Assembly: GCF_020283565.1 (NCBI RefSeq)
Contig: NC_060061.1
Coordinates: forward strand, 27,193,362-27,257,361
From: Trifolium pratense
Lineage: Eukaryota; Streptophyta; Magnoliopsida; Fabales; Fabaceae
Direction of reading: 5' to 3'
Length of the DNA stretch: 64,000 nucleotides
A model generated the notes under the pieces. The model searched no databases, had not been told where the DNA came from, and saw only the letters and a program-made list of their open reading frames with translations. Below, one piece after another: positions 22,401-33,945 of the stretch (its first letter is position 1; every line of letters begins with the position of its first letter). Position numbers and translations under genes: made by a program.

Positions 22401-22518
22401 CTTCAACTAGCTCTTGCTCAGCTAACCGTGCTAATCGTACTGCTTTCCTGTTCGCCTTTGCGGTTTTCTCGATTTCAGCGTCGAAGAGAAGCTCTCTTGC
22501 AACTTTTCTACCTCGCAT
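19453..22518 (-). CDS. TE-2 gag-protease, ending in a frameshift at the start of RT
   Basis: I chose the ATG at 22518, about 1021 codons before the stop at 19453; an in-frame TTG lies 6 bases upstream. Features in order: N-terminal basic region; gag core ([25 protein letters not shown]); a CCHC-like CDFC...H...C zinc knuckle; a Gln/Asn-rich linker; a strongly Glu/Lys-rich stretch; the aspartic protease with DLGAS at residue 674 and [11 protein letters not shown]; then the N-terminal RT lead ending RTVTGW. The product would form the particle and process the polyprotein. The frame breaks 8 codons into the [10 protein letters not shown] region. Confidence 0.9.
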   Translation of the reverse strand: MRGRKVARELLFDAEIEKTAKANRKAVRLARLAEQELVEASTGISSDTGSQFEEVGKMADDPPPPPPPRRTMGDYCRRTDTGQISMGFQPANPVTFDIKNTVLTGLRDNQFDGSAIRDPWAHLERFYETCTMCRPDGYTDSQIKLRLFGFTLIGRAKDWLQCIPSGTINNWKELENKFLERFFTNDMFLARRADITGFEQGESESLFEAYERFKLLLRKCPNHSLDNMEQMQIFIRGLRMQSRILIDASAGGTIRHKNEDEVRELVENMCMNEYRSKSERDPKKRGVFEVDTNTALLAQIEMLNKKLVAKTLAEANVSQVQEVRCDFCHGPHANGMCSLEAESEEANYAGGYQKNNPYSNTYNPGWKDHPNLQWGNQGSSSQGNSQNPPTRKPSPLEETINKFMQMTQSNFEAMRASQETSNKNHEASIRNLETQIGQISKQVAAQSSGGFAGNTLDNPKNESCKAIELRSRVVPSIVDTKRENKKKKVEVEKKGEGEGEVENEWLIVDEVEVENERVEEEKNENGVKGTSEGEVEKKEKLIDEGSILRKTKKQILEDCGKEQVIPPYVKLPYPHLKKKKDKEEGQFKKFMEMFTKLQVNVPFGEALEQMPVYAKFMKDLLSGKRKLKDDENIALSEECSAILQRKLPPKLKDPGSFTIPCSIGELKIGRALCDLGASINLMLLSMMKKLKCGEPKPTRMTLTLADRSVTYPYGVLEDVLVKVNDLLFPTDFVILDMDEDSEVSLLLGRPFLATGRALIDVELGELMLRFQDEQVIFNVFEAMRHQNENPQCYRVDVIENIIEETSRVEKPVLPMENVIVNSITLVEKGQEKEIEECVRQLEALEVEKVQKKIEDLNVTRSGELKEEASAPSAPELKELPTHLKYVFLSEESMHPAIISSSLNALEEEKLLRVLRENKKALGWSISDLKGISPAYCMHKIKLEEEFKPVVQPQRRLNPTMKDVVKKEVTKLLEAGMIYPISDSSWVSLVHVVPKKGGMTVIRNEKNELIPTRTVTGWRACA

Positions 22519-22575
22519 AAACAACCAGAAAATACCTCAATAGCACTGCACAATATAATTAATAGAAATAAGTAT

Positions 22576-22576
22576 G

Positions 22577-22660
<84 letters not shown>
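22576..22660. repeat. (TA)n microsatellite replacing TE-2 leader and part of the 5' LTR
   Basis: About 42 TA units lie directly between the gag leader and the truncated LTR. In the intact 3' LTR the equivalent position (15040) continues for another 746 bp, which is absent here together with the primer site. Confidence 0.9.
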
Positions 22661-22662
<2 letters not shown>

Positions 22663-24349
22663 TGCTTCTCTCGGTGACGGCGTGAAACTCTCTCTCCAAG
22701 TCTGTGTATTTTGCGTGTCACTCCTTAGGTTAAAATAGCTTATTATTTATATGCTTAGAAGGAGCAATCACGTGACACCAATAAAAGGAATAGCCCTGTA
22801 CCATGTCGCCACATCATCATTCAAGGAATAAAATAAAAAAACTGATTGCGTCAGCACGCGTCATAATCTGTCCTGCTGTAGTAAATTGCGCTACGATTTG
22901 AATTGGATCGTGCCGCGAGAAATACAGTAGCTCCTGGTGTGAGAAGCCTTCAAAATTGGCAATATTTTTCTAAGTCCATTCTTTTTGTGGTCTTTTGTCT
23001 TCAAACTTCCTGCTATGTTAATTTCTTCAAATATTCTTCTCTTTGACCATGCATTTTTCCTAAAAACTTATAAAACTACTAAAAAATTGCAATTAAATTA
23101 ACAAATAAGTGACTGTCATCACAACCCCAAACTTGAACTGTTACTTGTCCTCAAGTGACATGCCTGTCAAAACAAAACTGTCAGGGAATTAACAAATTAA
23201 TTTGAATGATAAAAATCTCATAAACCTTATTCTCTTCATCCGGCAATAGAACCACCGGTCTTAACTTCAGTGATTCTGCTCAATCAACACTCTGGCTTCT
23301 AAGACTTCAATTAGATTAAGTCCAATGACTGTTCCACACGATGTCCAAAGTTCAACCTTATCTCTCACTCACCATTTCACTCAATTTGACAGGGTATTCA
23401 CTCCATCAACATGCAAATGCTATTTTACCATAAGCTTGAAAAAAATTCTAAACGTCAATCAAAGTAAATACATCACACACATTTTTGAGGTCTTAAGGGT
23501 TATAACTTGGCTTGGGTAAATGGTGGAATAATTTTGGGAAAAGTAGGCTAAATTGGAGTTAGGTATCTACTACTATTCCTTAATGACAAATTACCATTAC
23601 CGGGGCTCAATTCTTTGGTAATAAGATACTTAGAGAACTTATCATTCAATTTTTTTTCTTTTTTTTTGAAGATGCCACTATTTTTCATGCTTAATGGCTC
23701 TTTATATATATATATATATATATATTTTTTGAAAGAAACTCCATTATTTTTGTAAGTCTCTGTTATTCTTTTTTTTTTTTTTCTTAAGTTCTCTAGTACC
23801 CCTACCCCAAACTTAAAATGTTGCTAATTCCATAAGCAACCCCAAACTTAAAATGATGCTATGACAAGGAAATTTAAAGCTTCTACCTAACTCCAAGGAG
23901 GGTAAACAGATAAAAAATTTCAGGTCTTAAAGGCTTATAATTTGGTATGTCACCGAAAGAAAGGGGGAATATATTTTTTTAGGCTCAAAATGGTTTAGCA
24001 ACGGACAAATAATAAATAGGGTAGCTTGAAAAGGCTCAGAGTACCAAACAAATGTGCCTCTATGTGTGTAAATGCAAAACCAATCAACAGTAGAGAATAG
24101 TCACAAGTTCTAGAAAATATACAAAGCATGGATACACTCATAAAATGTGAAAGAAAAGTATACCATGGAATTTATTTGGCTCAACATGCTCACCAGCTGA
24201 GGTATCTGAAAGTTGAACTAGTACACCGTGCAAAACTCCATATTTCCTATTCGTCTCTTTGTCTCTGGAACCATCGCGCTTTCATGAGCAGTCACACGTC
24301 AGTTATTCTTTAATGTGCAAGTCTAAGAGATTCTCATCATGCAAATTTA
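22661..24349 (-). repeat. TE-2 5' LTR, truncated (about 1689 bp)
   Basis: Nearly identical to 15041-16728; by eye I saw roughly a dozen substitutions plus microsatellite length changes. Compared with the 3' LTR it lacks 746 bp at its 3' side and about 10 bp at its 5' side. Without the R/U5 part and primer site this copy cannot be reverse-transcribed as it stands. Confidence 0.85.
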
Positions 24350-25747
24350 TGTTTTCTTATATTTTATTAAAATAAAATTCTTGTGCTGATATATTGACTT
24401 CTTTTAAAATTTTACGTCAAACTTTCACTTGGTGGAATTTATTTTAACTACCAAAGTACCAATGAAATTGCAGATGAATGCATGCAGATTTGATTACAAC
24501 ATACTTAAAATATATTATTACAAATGAAAAATAATAATTACGATAAGTATAATGACATATATATTTAAATTATAGTAACATGATTTAGTTGTATTCTGTT
24601 ATATTAAAAATAAGAAAGTTGTTTAGGAAAATGAGATTTTATATTGTAGAGATGTATTATATTTTATTCTAATAGTGTAATCGTATAAAATAAAATTAAA
24701 AATTTAAGTGTGTTCGTATAAAATAATAAATAAAAGGAAAAACTAATATATCTCATAAGTTTGAAGAGATGCATCATATTTTCTTTTTATGGATCGTAGT
24801 GGATCAGTCGTAAGTTGCTTTGCTTTTTTACTACGGTGTATTTCTTATTATTTTCAAAAAGAGTTAGAGGCGGTTTGCTATTGCTCGTGAGAAAGATTGA
24901 AATAAGTTTCAATTATAGAATATAATGTGATTCATAGATATTAGTTTTTCCTTTTTCATCATTTGATCACATTCTTTGAAAGTATGAACCAAATAACATA
25001 ACCGCGATCTTATTCTACTCTATGAACCACCATGATTTTGGGAGATGGTTACCACTGCTAACCATGTTCAGGGCAGAGCAGTTTTGGTAATATAGACAAT
25101 TCATCTTTTGTTTTGAACTTATATTTAACTTACTCTCACATACTTTTTTATCTATAAACTAATTCACGTATATATTATTCAACTGGACAGCATTTCCCCC
25201 GAACTATCGTGTCTAACTATTTGCTACCTCAGCAAAGAGAGATTCTTCTGATTTTGGATAACTCAAACATTTATGTGAATTGCATGATTAATACATCACC
25301 AAGGAATATGAATGAGAAGTATATAAGTCAAGGGTGGATTGCATTTATCAAACAAGCTAATATCAACATCGGTTCCAGGCTTAGGATTACTCTTTTAGAT
25401 CCACCAGAAATTTTGAATGTTGGAATCATCGACCAACATGATTAACTCTATTTATCATTTGTTCAGTTTAGCTTATGTTTTAAGAACCATGTGATGTTTT
25501 ATTATGGTTTGAACCATGTGTTGTTTTATTATATTTTGATTAGTATGAGTTTCAAATTCAACTTTAAAAATCATGTGTTGTATTATTGATTGACCTATGT
25601 CATTATTATTGTACTATTTCGTATTATTCGATTATTTTTAGGTCAATGTTTGATATCTTAATATTATGCCTAATTATTTATCATGATACTAACAATTAAA
25701 ATATATAACAAATGCTTGCCCGTGCGTTGCACGGGTCGGATATCTAG
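24350..25747 (+). repeat. Helitron-like repeat, right part, ending in hairpin and CTAG
   Basis: This resumes the AT-rich repeat found before TE-2: an ACTTGGTGGAATTT segment near 24429, a GATTACAACATACTTAAAATA start near 24494, and further similarity to 13800-14000. The right end has a perfect 7 bp hairpin CCCGTGC-GTT-GCACGGG (25719-25735) followed by TCGGATAT and CTAG (25744-25747), then T. That is a standard Helitron 3' end. More of the same repeat (TTACTTGGTGAAATTTTATC) continues after 25800, suggesting another copy. Confidence 0.6.
25209..25445 (+). CDS. Short ORF, possible B3-like domain fragment carried by the Helitron
   Basis: The 78-residue frame includes EKYISQGWIAFIKQANINI, then GSRLRITLLDPPEIL. 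The pattern W-x2-F-[IV]-x-[KQ]-x2-[IL]-x2-G-[SD]-x-L recalls the C-terminal part of plant B3 DNA-binding domains. It is too short for a complete domain and no start or intron structure supports a gene. It lies just before a Helitron end, so gene-fragment capture is a natural reading. I am not certain of the family. Confidence 0.35.
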   Translation: MSNYLLPQQREILLILDNSNIYVNCMINTSPRNMNEKYISQGWIAFIKQANINIGSRLRITLLDPPEILNVGIIDQHD

Positions 25748-26024
25748 TATTTAACAATAATACAATTTTTGGGTTGATATATTAACTTTTTTTCCTCTCA
25801 AACTTTTACTTGGTGAAATTTTATCTCAACTTTTATTTGTGAGGATTTTTTAGTTTATTGTCCAGTTTACCTTTTTTTAATTGCTTAATTCATTTTTTTT
25901 TAGTTTTTTTTTCTTTGCGAGTTACCTCCATCCAATTTTGTTTATGTAATTGAAGTGTGGATTGTTTAAATAATTACGAAGTAATTTGTTAGTGTAATTC
26001 AATAATAATCATCAAATTACCAAG

Positions 26025-26114
<90 letters not shown>

Positions 26115-28258
26115 CATCAATCAACATCACCATTGTTAGTGCAAATCAATAATAACCATCGATTACTAATATATAAATCGTTATATTTAACAATGGAGAA
26201 TGAACACACAAAATAAAAAGAAATACATATATAATTAGTATAAAATGTTAAGAGTTGATAGACTAATTTATACTTATAGAGTAAATTTTACCACAAATTG
26301 TTTAATGATTTATTATCGTTATAAGAAACTTGATCTTCTCATACATTCATTTTTCTTATTGTAACTAATTTACAAATGAATTAAGGTGGATTTGTGGTTT
26401 TATTTTCACGGTTACTTCAAAAGACAAATTTAATTGAATATAAATGAATAACTGTTCTATCACAAAGAATAACTTCAAAAGACATTCATTTTTTTTTTCT
26501 GTTACAATTAAAATGATGGTTTTGTTGTTTTAATAATTTTAATGATATTTTCCTTGAAAAAATAAGTGATATTGTTGTAGGGTAGTAAGTAAAAATTATC
26601 TTCAAACTTGTTTGATACTTTACTACAGATGAATAACAAAAAAAAAAATTAGTTTGTAAAAAAAAAATTAGTACATATAAATATGGTATTATGAAATGTA
26701 CAAAAAAAAAATGGTATTATGAATAATAACATAACATAGTGGAAATGCACTCAAAGATATATATACTCACATAAATTGTCGTTTTTCATCAACTCTCTTG
26801 AGCATAAAAAATGCAACAAAGACAAAAATAGAAGTCCCTCTTTTATTCTTTTATCCTAATTCACATGAAAAAATTGTCATATCCACGTTAAGAAATAAAA
26901 AAAAAAAAATAAGAAAAAAGTTAGAAAACAAACATTATATCAATAAAAATAAGGATGTCTAAAATTTTCACACAATATGTAAGAGTAACATAATTAATAA
27001 GTTGCTATATATATAGAAACTAATAAATTGTGAAGAGATGAAAAATCTATTGAAGAGCTGCCATCCAATAGTTGATTGGGGAAAAGTGATGATGAAAACT
27101 CAAATTTTCACTACAAATTAACATTTAGCATTTTTGCACAAAATCATATTTATACACACAATGGTTAGGGATGAGAAAAGATGGAGGTTTAAAGGATTGT
27201 ATGATAAATTTATTTGTCATAGTTAAGGAAGAAGAGTTAAGGAATATGAAAGAATGGTAGTTTAAAAGTTGGTGTGACAAAATATTTTTTTTTTTTTTAA
27301 ATAATAACACAATAGTAATTAATTAATAAACAATATAACTAAAGTATTTTTTTTCATAAAATTTATTTATTTATTTTGTCAAGCATGAAATTTTTTGAGG
27401 AGTAATTTTTTTATTTGGTTTATTTATTTAAAGTAAAATTTTGCAAATTGCAAATCATATTTACGCATGGATGATTTATATTTTATGTTTGGTAGTGTAA
27501 AATATGAAAGAGCATATATCTATTCATTGTTCTTTTTGTAATTTGTCTTTTTTTTCTTTTCTTTCTTTCATTATTATTGGGAGCCATTATTATTGTAACA
27601 TATAAATAATTACTTTGGAGGATGAATGGACACACAAAATAAATTGCGGGATAAATTTTAAATAGATATGAGAAGCTCTCTAAAGCATGTCACATCATCA
27701 CAATGAAAGCCTATGAGCAATTCAACCTTCCTTTTACTAGTAAAAGATTTCAGCCACACAATTCTAATCGAGTGGCTTTTATTTGAACTTTATTACCACA
27801 ATTAGATTTTTTATTTATGTTGATATAATGAGTTGAAATATTTTTTGTAACTTTTCATAGGATTATTCACCTGAAACTAATTCTATTACTCGAAAAATGT
27901 CAGTCACTAAATATAAGACCATATACAATGGTTTTTAACATTCAACACCACTTTTTCACTTCCCAACACTCCACATCATTTTCTCTTTCTTCCACCTAAT
28001 CATTCAACAAACATTCAACTTTTATCCTCTCCAATGGTTTTTTCATTCAACACTCTACCTCACCACTTTCTCTACCCCACCATTTTTTATTTCATATTCT
28101 TATTTAAATTTCTTTTTTTATGATTACATAAAATTACAATTATCGATTAAAATTAAATTAAAATACTTAACGTTTAACGATTTATTTTTAGTTTTTTTGT
28201 AATAAAAACAAAATTTATTTAAATAATTTATACGATACAAATCATATTAACTTAATTT
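25748..28258. other. AT-rich intergenic DNA, no gene seen
   Basis: Contains a long (TA)n tract at about 26027-26111 and many A/T runs. At 27920-28080 a CT-rich stretch repeats CAATGGTTTTT...CATTCAACAC twice, a pattern common in plant MITE-like repeats, but no inverted ends were found. Confidence 0.45.
26027..26111. repeat. (TA)n microsatellite
   Basis: About 42 uninterrupted TA units. No gene is nearby. Confidence 0.95.
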
Positions 28259-28370
28259 AAAATACAACACACAAGTAACGTAATTAGTACGATACAAATA
28301 ATTTAAAATGCAATGCAACACACAAGCAACGTAATTAGTACGATACAAATAATTTAAAATGCAATGCAAC
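28259..28370. repeat. Tandem duplication of about 51 bp at the TE-3 insertion point
   Basis: The unit CAACACACAAG(T/C)AACGTAATTAGTACGATACAAATAATTTAAAATGCAATG occurs twice with few changes, and the array stops exactly where the TE-3 LTR begins (GCAAC then TGTTTACG). Confidence 0.8.
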
Positions 28371-29144
28371 TGTTTACGTGGAAATTTGGTAAACAACCGC
28401 TAGTTTAAGTATTTAAACTCGCGAGACCAACTAGAAATCTCAAGACAATTTTGTGTTTTGTTTATTTAGAAGAATGTTTGAATGTTCGTTTTCAGAGAAA
28501 AACAAACACTTAAGAATTAAATCGTTTTCAAATAATCAGAGAAAGTGCTAGTTTGAATCGCCTCGAAAACAGCAGTTTCTTAAGAAAAATGCTTAAATTA
28601 AACTAAAGAACATTGCTGAAAAGTAAATTGCATTGAAAGTAAAGCAATTACAAGTAAATGGTTCACAAAACATACATTTCTCCTCAGATATTCCTTTCGT
28701 TCGAACGCTGAGTACTTAGAATTTCAGGGAGAGTTTTGTATAAAATTTTGTGACCCTTGTTCTGAATGAAAAAATGCTATAAATACTACAACAAAGTGGT
28801 AACTGCTTCTTGATCATCTGGACGCTCTTCAATTTGCCACGTCGACCCACGTTCCCCACTTTCATCTTTCATTCCTTCAGCGCGCGCCAATGCTTATTGG
28901 GTCGTTGTTGTTTCTTTTTTGGGCCTGACCCAACTAGCCCTTCGACTCGATCTGTGCTTTCGACAGGTTCTTGACAAAACTAAACCCAAATGTGCCTTTC
29001 AAAGCTTTCGAGACGCTCCTCTGCTTCGACATAATTAGACTTCGACACAATATTTGAAAGTTTTATTTTGACAATATAACCTTCAAATAAATGTTGGACC
29101 CACCAATTATATTTAATTGATAAATACCAAATTTATATCCAACA
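28371..29144 (-). repeat. TE-3 3' LTR (about 774 bp)
   Basis: The upper end is set by the adjacent polypurine tract: minus strand TGTTGGATATAAA starts directly after it. The lower end is inferred from TGTTTACG at 28371, giving TGTT...AACA ends. The partner LTR is outside the window. A plus-oriented TATAAATA at about 28779 lies inside it, pointing toward the antisense gene rather than along the element. Confidence 0.65.
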
Positions 29145-29160
29145 AATTGCCCCCCAAAAA
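29145..29160 (-). other. TE-3 polypurine tract
   Basis: On the minus strand this reads TTTTTGGGGGGCAATT immediately before the 3' LTR. Such a tract primes plus-strand DNA synthesis and fixes both the orientation and the LTR boundary. Confidence 0.8.
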
Positions 29161-29399
29161 TGCCATTTTCGACTGTGTCTATCGAAGGAGGAAGTAACAT
29201 TTTTGAAAGTATTAATGGATATTTTTCTTTTCCAATTATTTCTCCTATCGTTTAGGCTGATATCCAAAATTTTGGATTGGCTCCAAAATTTGTTTCTTTT
29301 CCACTTGTCAAGGGATTTGGACACTTGTCAACACAGGAAGTTGAAGAAGTTGTTATTTCCTCTTTTTTGGATTATTTTAATCTTCAAATCACGCGCCTC

Positions 29400-29407
29400 T
29401 ATAAATA
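29400..29407 (+). promoter_or_regulatory. TATA box of the antisense PMD gene
   Basis: TATAAATA in the context CCTCTATAAATAGGC, 87 bases before the first usable ATG (29495). The leader between them is pyrimidine-rich, as in many plant 5' leaders. This suggests the gene has its own promoter, opposite to the element's transcript. Confidence 0.65.
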
Positions 29408-31390
29408 GGCAAATCTTCTCTTCATTACTCTTTTTCCAAACCTTTCAATTGTTCATCTTCTTCTTCAACATCTGAGAATTCTTCACTGAATCTCTTGCTT
29501 CCAAACACCTTTAACTTTGAAACCTTACTTGTCATTACATCGCCAGCCTTTTCTTCTCTCAAGTTCTCTCTAAACTGTTCCAGACAACCCGCGATTCCCA
29601 ATCTCAACCCTAAGAAGACAGGTGATGGATCCACCTTCTTAGGAGCTGGCCCTTTCTGGTTGCTACAATTATGGCTGAATGCCACATTTCCTGCAGAACT
29701 TGACCTTTTCTTGCCTGAGCCATATTATGATGAATCGCGTGCGCGCCAAGTCGAAGGCACAAGGCTGGCAAGACTGGTTCCTAGGGAGAGAGGCCTCGCT
29801 TATGATGTGGCCTTCCAACAATATTTTAATGCTTTTCTCAACTTGAAGAAGTTCAAGCCCAGCTTTGCTCCCTTTGTGGATAGGCCACTTGGCCCTCCTT
29901 GGTTTACTCAACATTTTCCTTCTTCACCAGACTTCGAAGAGGTGGTTAACAATATTTGGAGCGCCTACCTGATGCCCACGGTTTTATCTTGTCGAACTGG
30001 GTTGACCTCTGGAGATTTTGGGCTGGTTGGCTACTTCCCAAACTTGGTGTCTCGCCAATTTGGATTAACCCAAATACTCCCAAAAAGCATATACTTGGAG
30101 GAGGGGGAAATTTGCTTAGGCAAATATGGCATGACGGAGCCACAATTCCGTTCATTTTTGAACCATTTCAGCAAACCTTCCTATGAGCTTACTCCATTCG
30201 AGTTTGCTCCTTCCCATGCCTGCACCAGGGAATTCTTTAAATGGTGCTCTCTCCACTACGAGGGACGTCTGGTCAATAGGGCTGCCTTGCTTACTGCTAT
30301 TTCTGATGGATTTGACTCATCCATTTTAAACAAGATCAAGTCGAAGTTGAACACCAGAGGTACCCCTTTTTGCTTCGAATTCTGTTTACATAATTTTTTG
30401 CTTGCGTACTTTTCTCTTATGTGCACCTTTTTAATGCAGGGAGTAAGTCGAAAGCAGGTTCTAGCAACTCCAACAAACCTCCTCTTCCACCAAAGGTTGA
30501 GTTAGGGGTAAGTATTTTACCTTTGATTACCTCTCCATTTTTCTGTGAAACTTTGGCTTACCCTTGCTATGCCCTTTTTCAGGTTGCCACATGTAACGAC
30601 CCAAAATTTAGTATTCGTTATTTAATTATTTTATTACGCGAGGGCGTGATTTATAATTAAATTATTAAGCGGCGAATAATCATTTAGCGAGAACGTAAGT
30701 TAATGAGCGAGAAGTTATGTTGTTTGGGCCTTTGGGCGTGGAATAGGCATTGGGCCTAAGCCAAGTGGGCTTTGATCCATGAGAATAGAGAGAGAGCTAT
30801 AAGTAGCCAAGTCAACCATGAATAGTCTCATAAGTTGCAATCCATGAGAAGTTGAAGAGCTTAGCTAGGGCAAGGAGCTCATGAGGGAGAGGGAGAGCTC
30901 GTGGGAGAGAAAGAGAAGAGCAAGCTTGTGGATTCGTCGAGCTAAGGTACGAGAGTTAGATTACATATTCGTGAGTGATTCGGAAGAGGGGAGGATGTCG
31001 ATTCCTCCATTCCCAAACTCTTTCCACTCTATTTTCTTGTGGGTTTTGTGGGTGATTTTCTTAATGGAAAATGGATTCTTTTGATCCTAACATGTGTAGT
31101 GAACTCATGGTAGATGAGGTAAACAACTTTGGGGAGTTGAAAATGGGAATATGTAGATGTTTGATCAATGATTTGCATGTTTATGCAACTTTGCTTATTT
31201 TGCAAGAAATTGGCATGATTTTGATTATTTGAGGTATTTGGATGTTTGGAAGGGATGATTAATGTTCCTTGATACCATATATGTTTGGAATGGCTGTTTA
31301 TATGAATTTATAACATGTTTGGATGAATTTTTGAGTTGATTCAATGTTAAACCGCCTTAGAAAACTCAAGAACAGATATTTCTGGTGTAG

Positions 31391-31620
31391 TTCGCTACGG
31401 ATTCGCTACGGATTCGCTCAGCGAATAAGTTCGCTACGGATTCGCTACGGATTCGCTTAGCGAATAAGTTCGCTACGGGTTCGCTATCTGTTCGCCATGT
31501 ACCTGCAACCCTCTGATGTAGTTCGCTACCTGTTCGCTACAGCGAACGTGTTCGCTACGGGTTCGCTACGTGTTCGCTACGTGTTCGCTACGGGTTCGCT
31601 ACGGATTCGCTCAGCGAACA
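31391..31620 (+). repeat. TTCGCTAC motif array in the TE-4 LTR (second copy 42497-42726)
   Basis: About 17 copies of TTCGC, mostly TTCGCTACGG or TTCGCTACGTG at 10-12 base spacing. Several run into AGCGAA, making TTCGCT...AGCGAA palindromes. It lies about 600 bp downstream of the TATA-like sequence, so probably in transcribed LTR DNA. Confidence 0.9.
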
Positions 31621-32305
31621 GCACTGTGACAGCAACTTTTTGATAATTGTTTTAAGTACAATTAGGCACTTGTAACATGGTTTAAGGGTATCCTTACATG
31701 TTTGTTGATACATGTTGATGTTGTTAATGCTTATTGTTAATCGTTATATGATTCGCACGCGTATGCAATGACTTGTAGTTCAAGTGACTATGTTTATGTT
31801 TTAGCATTAATTTGCAATGTTAAGGAAATGATGTGTGTTTTATGACATAAGTGTAAATGAAACTTATGTGTATAAAAATGGTTATGCAGATAATTATCAT
31901 GTGAATAATTATGATTTGAGTGATAGGATATTGTGTTATCCTAATGTGTTAGATGTTGGAATTGTGTTTCCGCATCAGTGAATGAATAGCTTCGAGCTAG
32001 ATAGCGTCATGTATTTGATGTGTTTAAAAGTAATCATGCATTCATGAATAATTGTGTTATGGGAATCATGTGAATTCCAATAATTGATGAAAATAGATTA
32101 TGTTTATGAAAAGTGGCCGAAGATGGGATTATGTTATCCGAGATCTGGAGCCCATATCCAAACATGATATAAAACTGTGAGACTCCTCTTTATGAGTGAG
32201 ATGGTTGATGATAACCGAGATCCGACATGATTTAAAACTGTATTGATGATGATCCTGCATGATCTAAAACTGACAGCATCCAGCAACGATGTAAAACTGA
32301 TGTAG

Positions 32306-32408
32306 AGTCCGTGCATGACTATAATCTGAACAGTCCGTGCATGACTATAATCTGAACAGTCCGTGCATGACTATAATCTGAACAGTCCGTCATGACTGAA
32401 ATCTGAAC
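32306..32408 (+). repeat. 26 bp tandem repeat in the TE-4 LTR (second copy 43412-43514)
   Basis: Three exact copies of a 26 bp unit starting AGTCCGTGCATGACTATAAT, plus a fourth degenerate one. A related 33 bp unit (GTAGAGTCCGTCATGACTAT...) is repeated three times at 32621-32719 and 43727-43825. Confidence 0.9.
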
Positions 32409-33293
32409 AACGTGGAAATGGTACCACATGCATTAGTCGTGTCTAGGGATGACATGACATTGGATAATTGGCATTAGATGCATTAGGGTAAATGCACATG
32501 TATTTGATAATTGTTATGTGACATTATCTGATCGGATTGTAATGTGTTTTCCGTATGTGTTAAGCTTTGGTATTTACTAATTGTTTAATACTGTGATTGT
32601 TGCCATGTCTTGGTATATGAGTAGAGTCCGTCATGACTATAAAATGAACAAATGTAGAGTCCGTCATGACTATAAAATGAACAAGTGTAGAGTCCGTCAT
32701 GACTATAAAATGTACACTTTGGTAGTGTCCGAGAAGACGTGAAACTATATGATTGGTGTGTTTGTAAATGAATGATTAATTGGTAGTCGTATTTGACGAT
32801 GTATGTGCGTGAGTTAGAAATGTATGATAGCGTGTGAAGTGTGTAGTATACTACTCACACTTATATTTATGTTTATGTTTTCTAACTCTCTGCTTTGTGT
32901 TAATTGCTGGACCTTTGGGGGTCCAGGTTGACAGGTAATGTGTTAGCCTCGTCCGAGTGCAATGGTGAAGCTCTGCTCTGATTGAGACACGGGAAAAAGG
33001 GGTTTTTATATGTATACGCATGTAGTCCTCTTAGTATACTCTGTTGGTCTTAAGCTTTCATTTGAAAAGTATCCGTTTTGTATAACTAATAACGCATCGT
33101 TCGATGCGAGGTTTTGTTTTTAGTTCATTCGAATATTTTACTAGATAAATGTATTAGTATTATCTTTGAATGAAGTTTGTGATATTCAAACCAGCGCTTT
33201 ATAAATCAGATTTTCAATTTTTCCGCTGCGTATTTTCGAAAAAGATTTTATAAAGGCAGAGTTAATTAAATAACGGGTTTGGGTGTTACAAAG

Positions 33294-33305
33294 TGGTATC
33301 AGAGC
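33294..33305 (+). other. TE-4 primer-binding site (initiator tRNA-Met type)
   Basis: TGGTATCAGAGC lies three bases after the 5' LTR. It is the standard site complementary to plant initiator tRNA-Met, used by many Ty3/gypsy chromoviruses. Confidence 0.9.
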
Positions 33306-33945
33306 AGGTCGTCTTCGGACTGTGAGGTTGTGTGTCAATCAGAGCCGGTCTGTGCAGTCAGATCGAGTGAGCGTGTGTGCCAGTTGTGTCTGTCTTTTCT
33401 TGTTGTGTGTACTTGATGCGATTGATACTTATCATTGTTATAAGTTATCAAGTCAAGTAGTGGTTGAGTATTTTTATGCTTAAGTTTTAAAAATTTGTGT
33501 GGTTTGAACTTTGGTTTGTAGATGCTTATTGCTAATAGTTGATGATCCAGCATGATGTAAAACTGCATGTGATGAAGATTTTGTTGAAAATATAAGATTA
33601 TTTTCTTTTGAGTAAGTGAAAATGAATTTTTCACTAGAGTGAGAAAGGAGTAGGATGTAAGTAGATCCTAATGTGTGTTGTTATATGTTTGTTTATAACA
33701 TGTGGTAGATTGATTACTAGTACTTAGTGTGGTTCTTTAATTGAACTATGTGAATGTATTCTCATGATGGGAACTTGTTTGAGAACATGCTATGTTTTAT
33801 ACATGTTTGAGTAGATGTTGTAAGTATGCGGACAAACGAAATGTAATGCATGTACTTGACTCGATGTCTTGTGTACATGGATGTTTCATTGTCTTACATA
33901 TAGTTTAGTTATAAATATATGTATAGACATGTGGTAGTAATTATG
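33306..33945 (+). other. TE-4 leader, no coding seen
   Basis: About 640 bp between primer site and the TE-5 insertion. Only short frames; no gag motif is recognisable. Confidence 0.6.

Larger units (their letters stand above)
14295..24349 (-). mobile_element. TE-2: Athila-like Ty3/gypsy retrotransposon
   Basis: Minus-strand element with long direct repeats at both ends, gag-protease, RT-RNase H and integrase in order, and no env-like ORF in the roughly 260 bp between integrase and 3' LTR. The line TGGGTTGCCTCCCATTAAGC just after integrase (minus-strand downstream) and the gag style match Athila/Calypso-type elements. The 5' LTR is truncated, and the primer site is missing, replaced by a TA microsatellite. 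The flanking target duplication is imperfect (TATAA left, TATAT right) and not relied on. Confidence 0.85.
30592..33290 (+). repeat. TE-4 5' LTR (2699 bp)
   Basis: Matches 41698-44396 over its full length. Differences noticed: G/T near 30741/41847 and G/C near 32276/43382. A CTATAAGTAG TATA-like sequence lies near 30798. Three internal tandem arrays are listed separately. Confidence 0.95.

Noticed and set aside
22431..22721. 96-residue frame with a long Tyr-Ile run
   Set aside because: It is translated (TA)n microsatellite between gag leader and LTR.
15706..23519. Identical 64-residue frames at 15706-15900 and 23325-23519
   Set aside because: They are the same position in the two TE-2 LTRs; the repetition comes from LTR duplication, not from a conserved gene.
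31391..31620. CRISPR-like regular short repeats (TTCGCTAC)
   Set aside because: Spacing is 10-12 bases with no unique spacers, the array is inside a plant LTR, and it is duplicated with that LTR.
33294..33305. Possible tRNA gene
   Set aside because: Only the 12-base primer-binding match to initiator tRNA-Met is present; no tRNA body.
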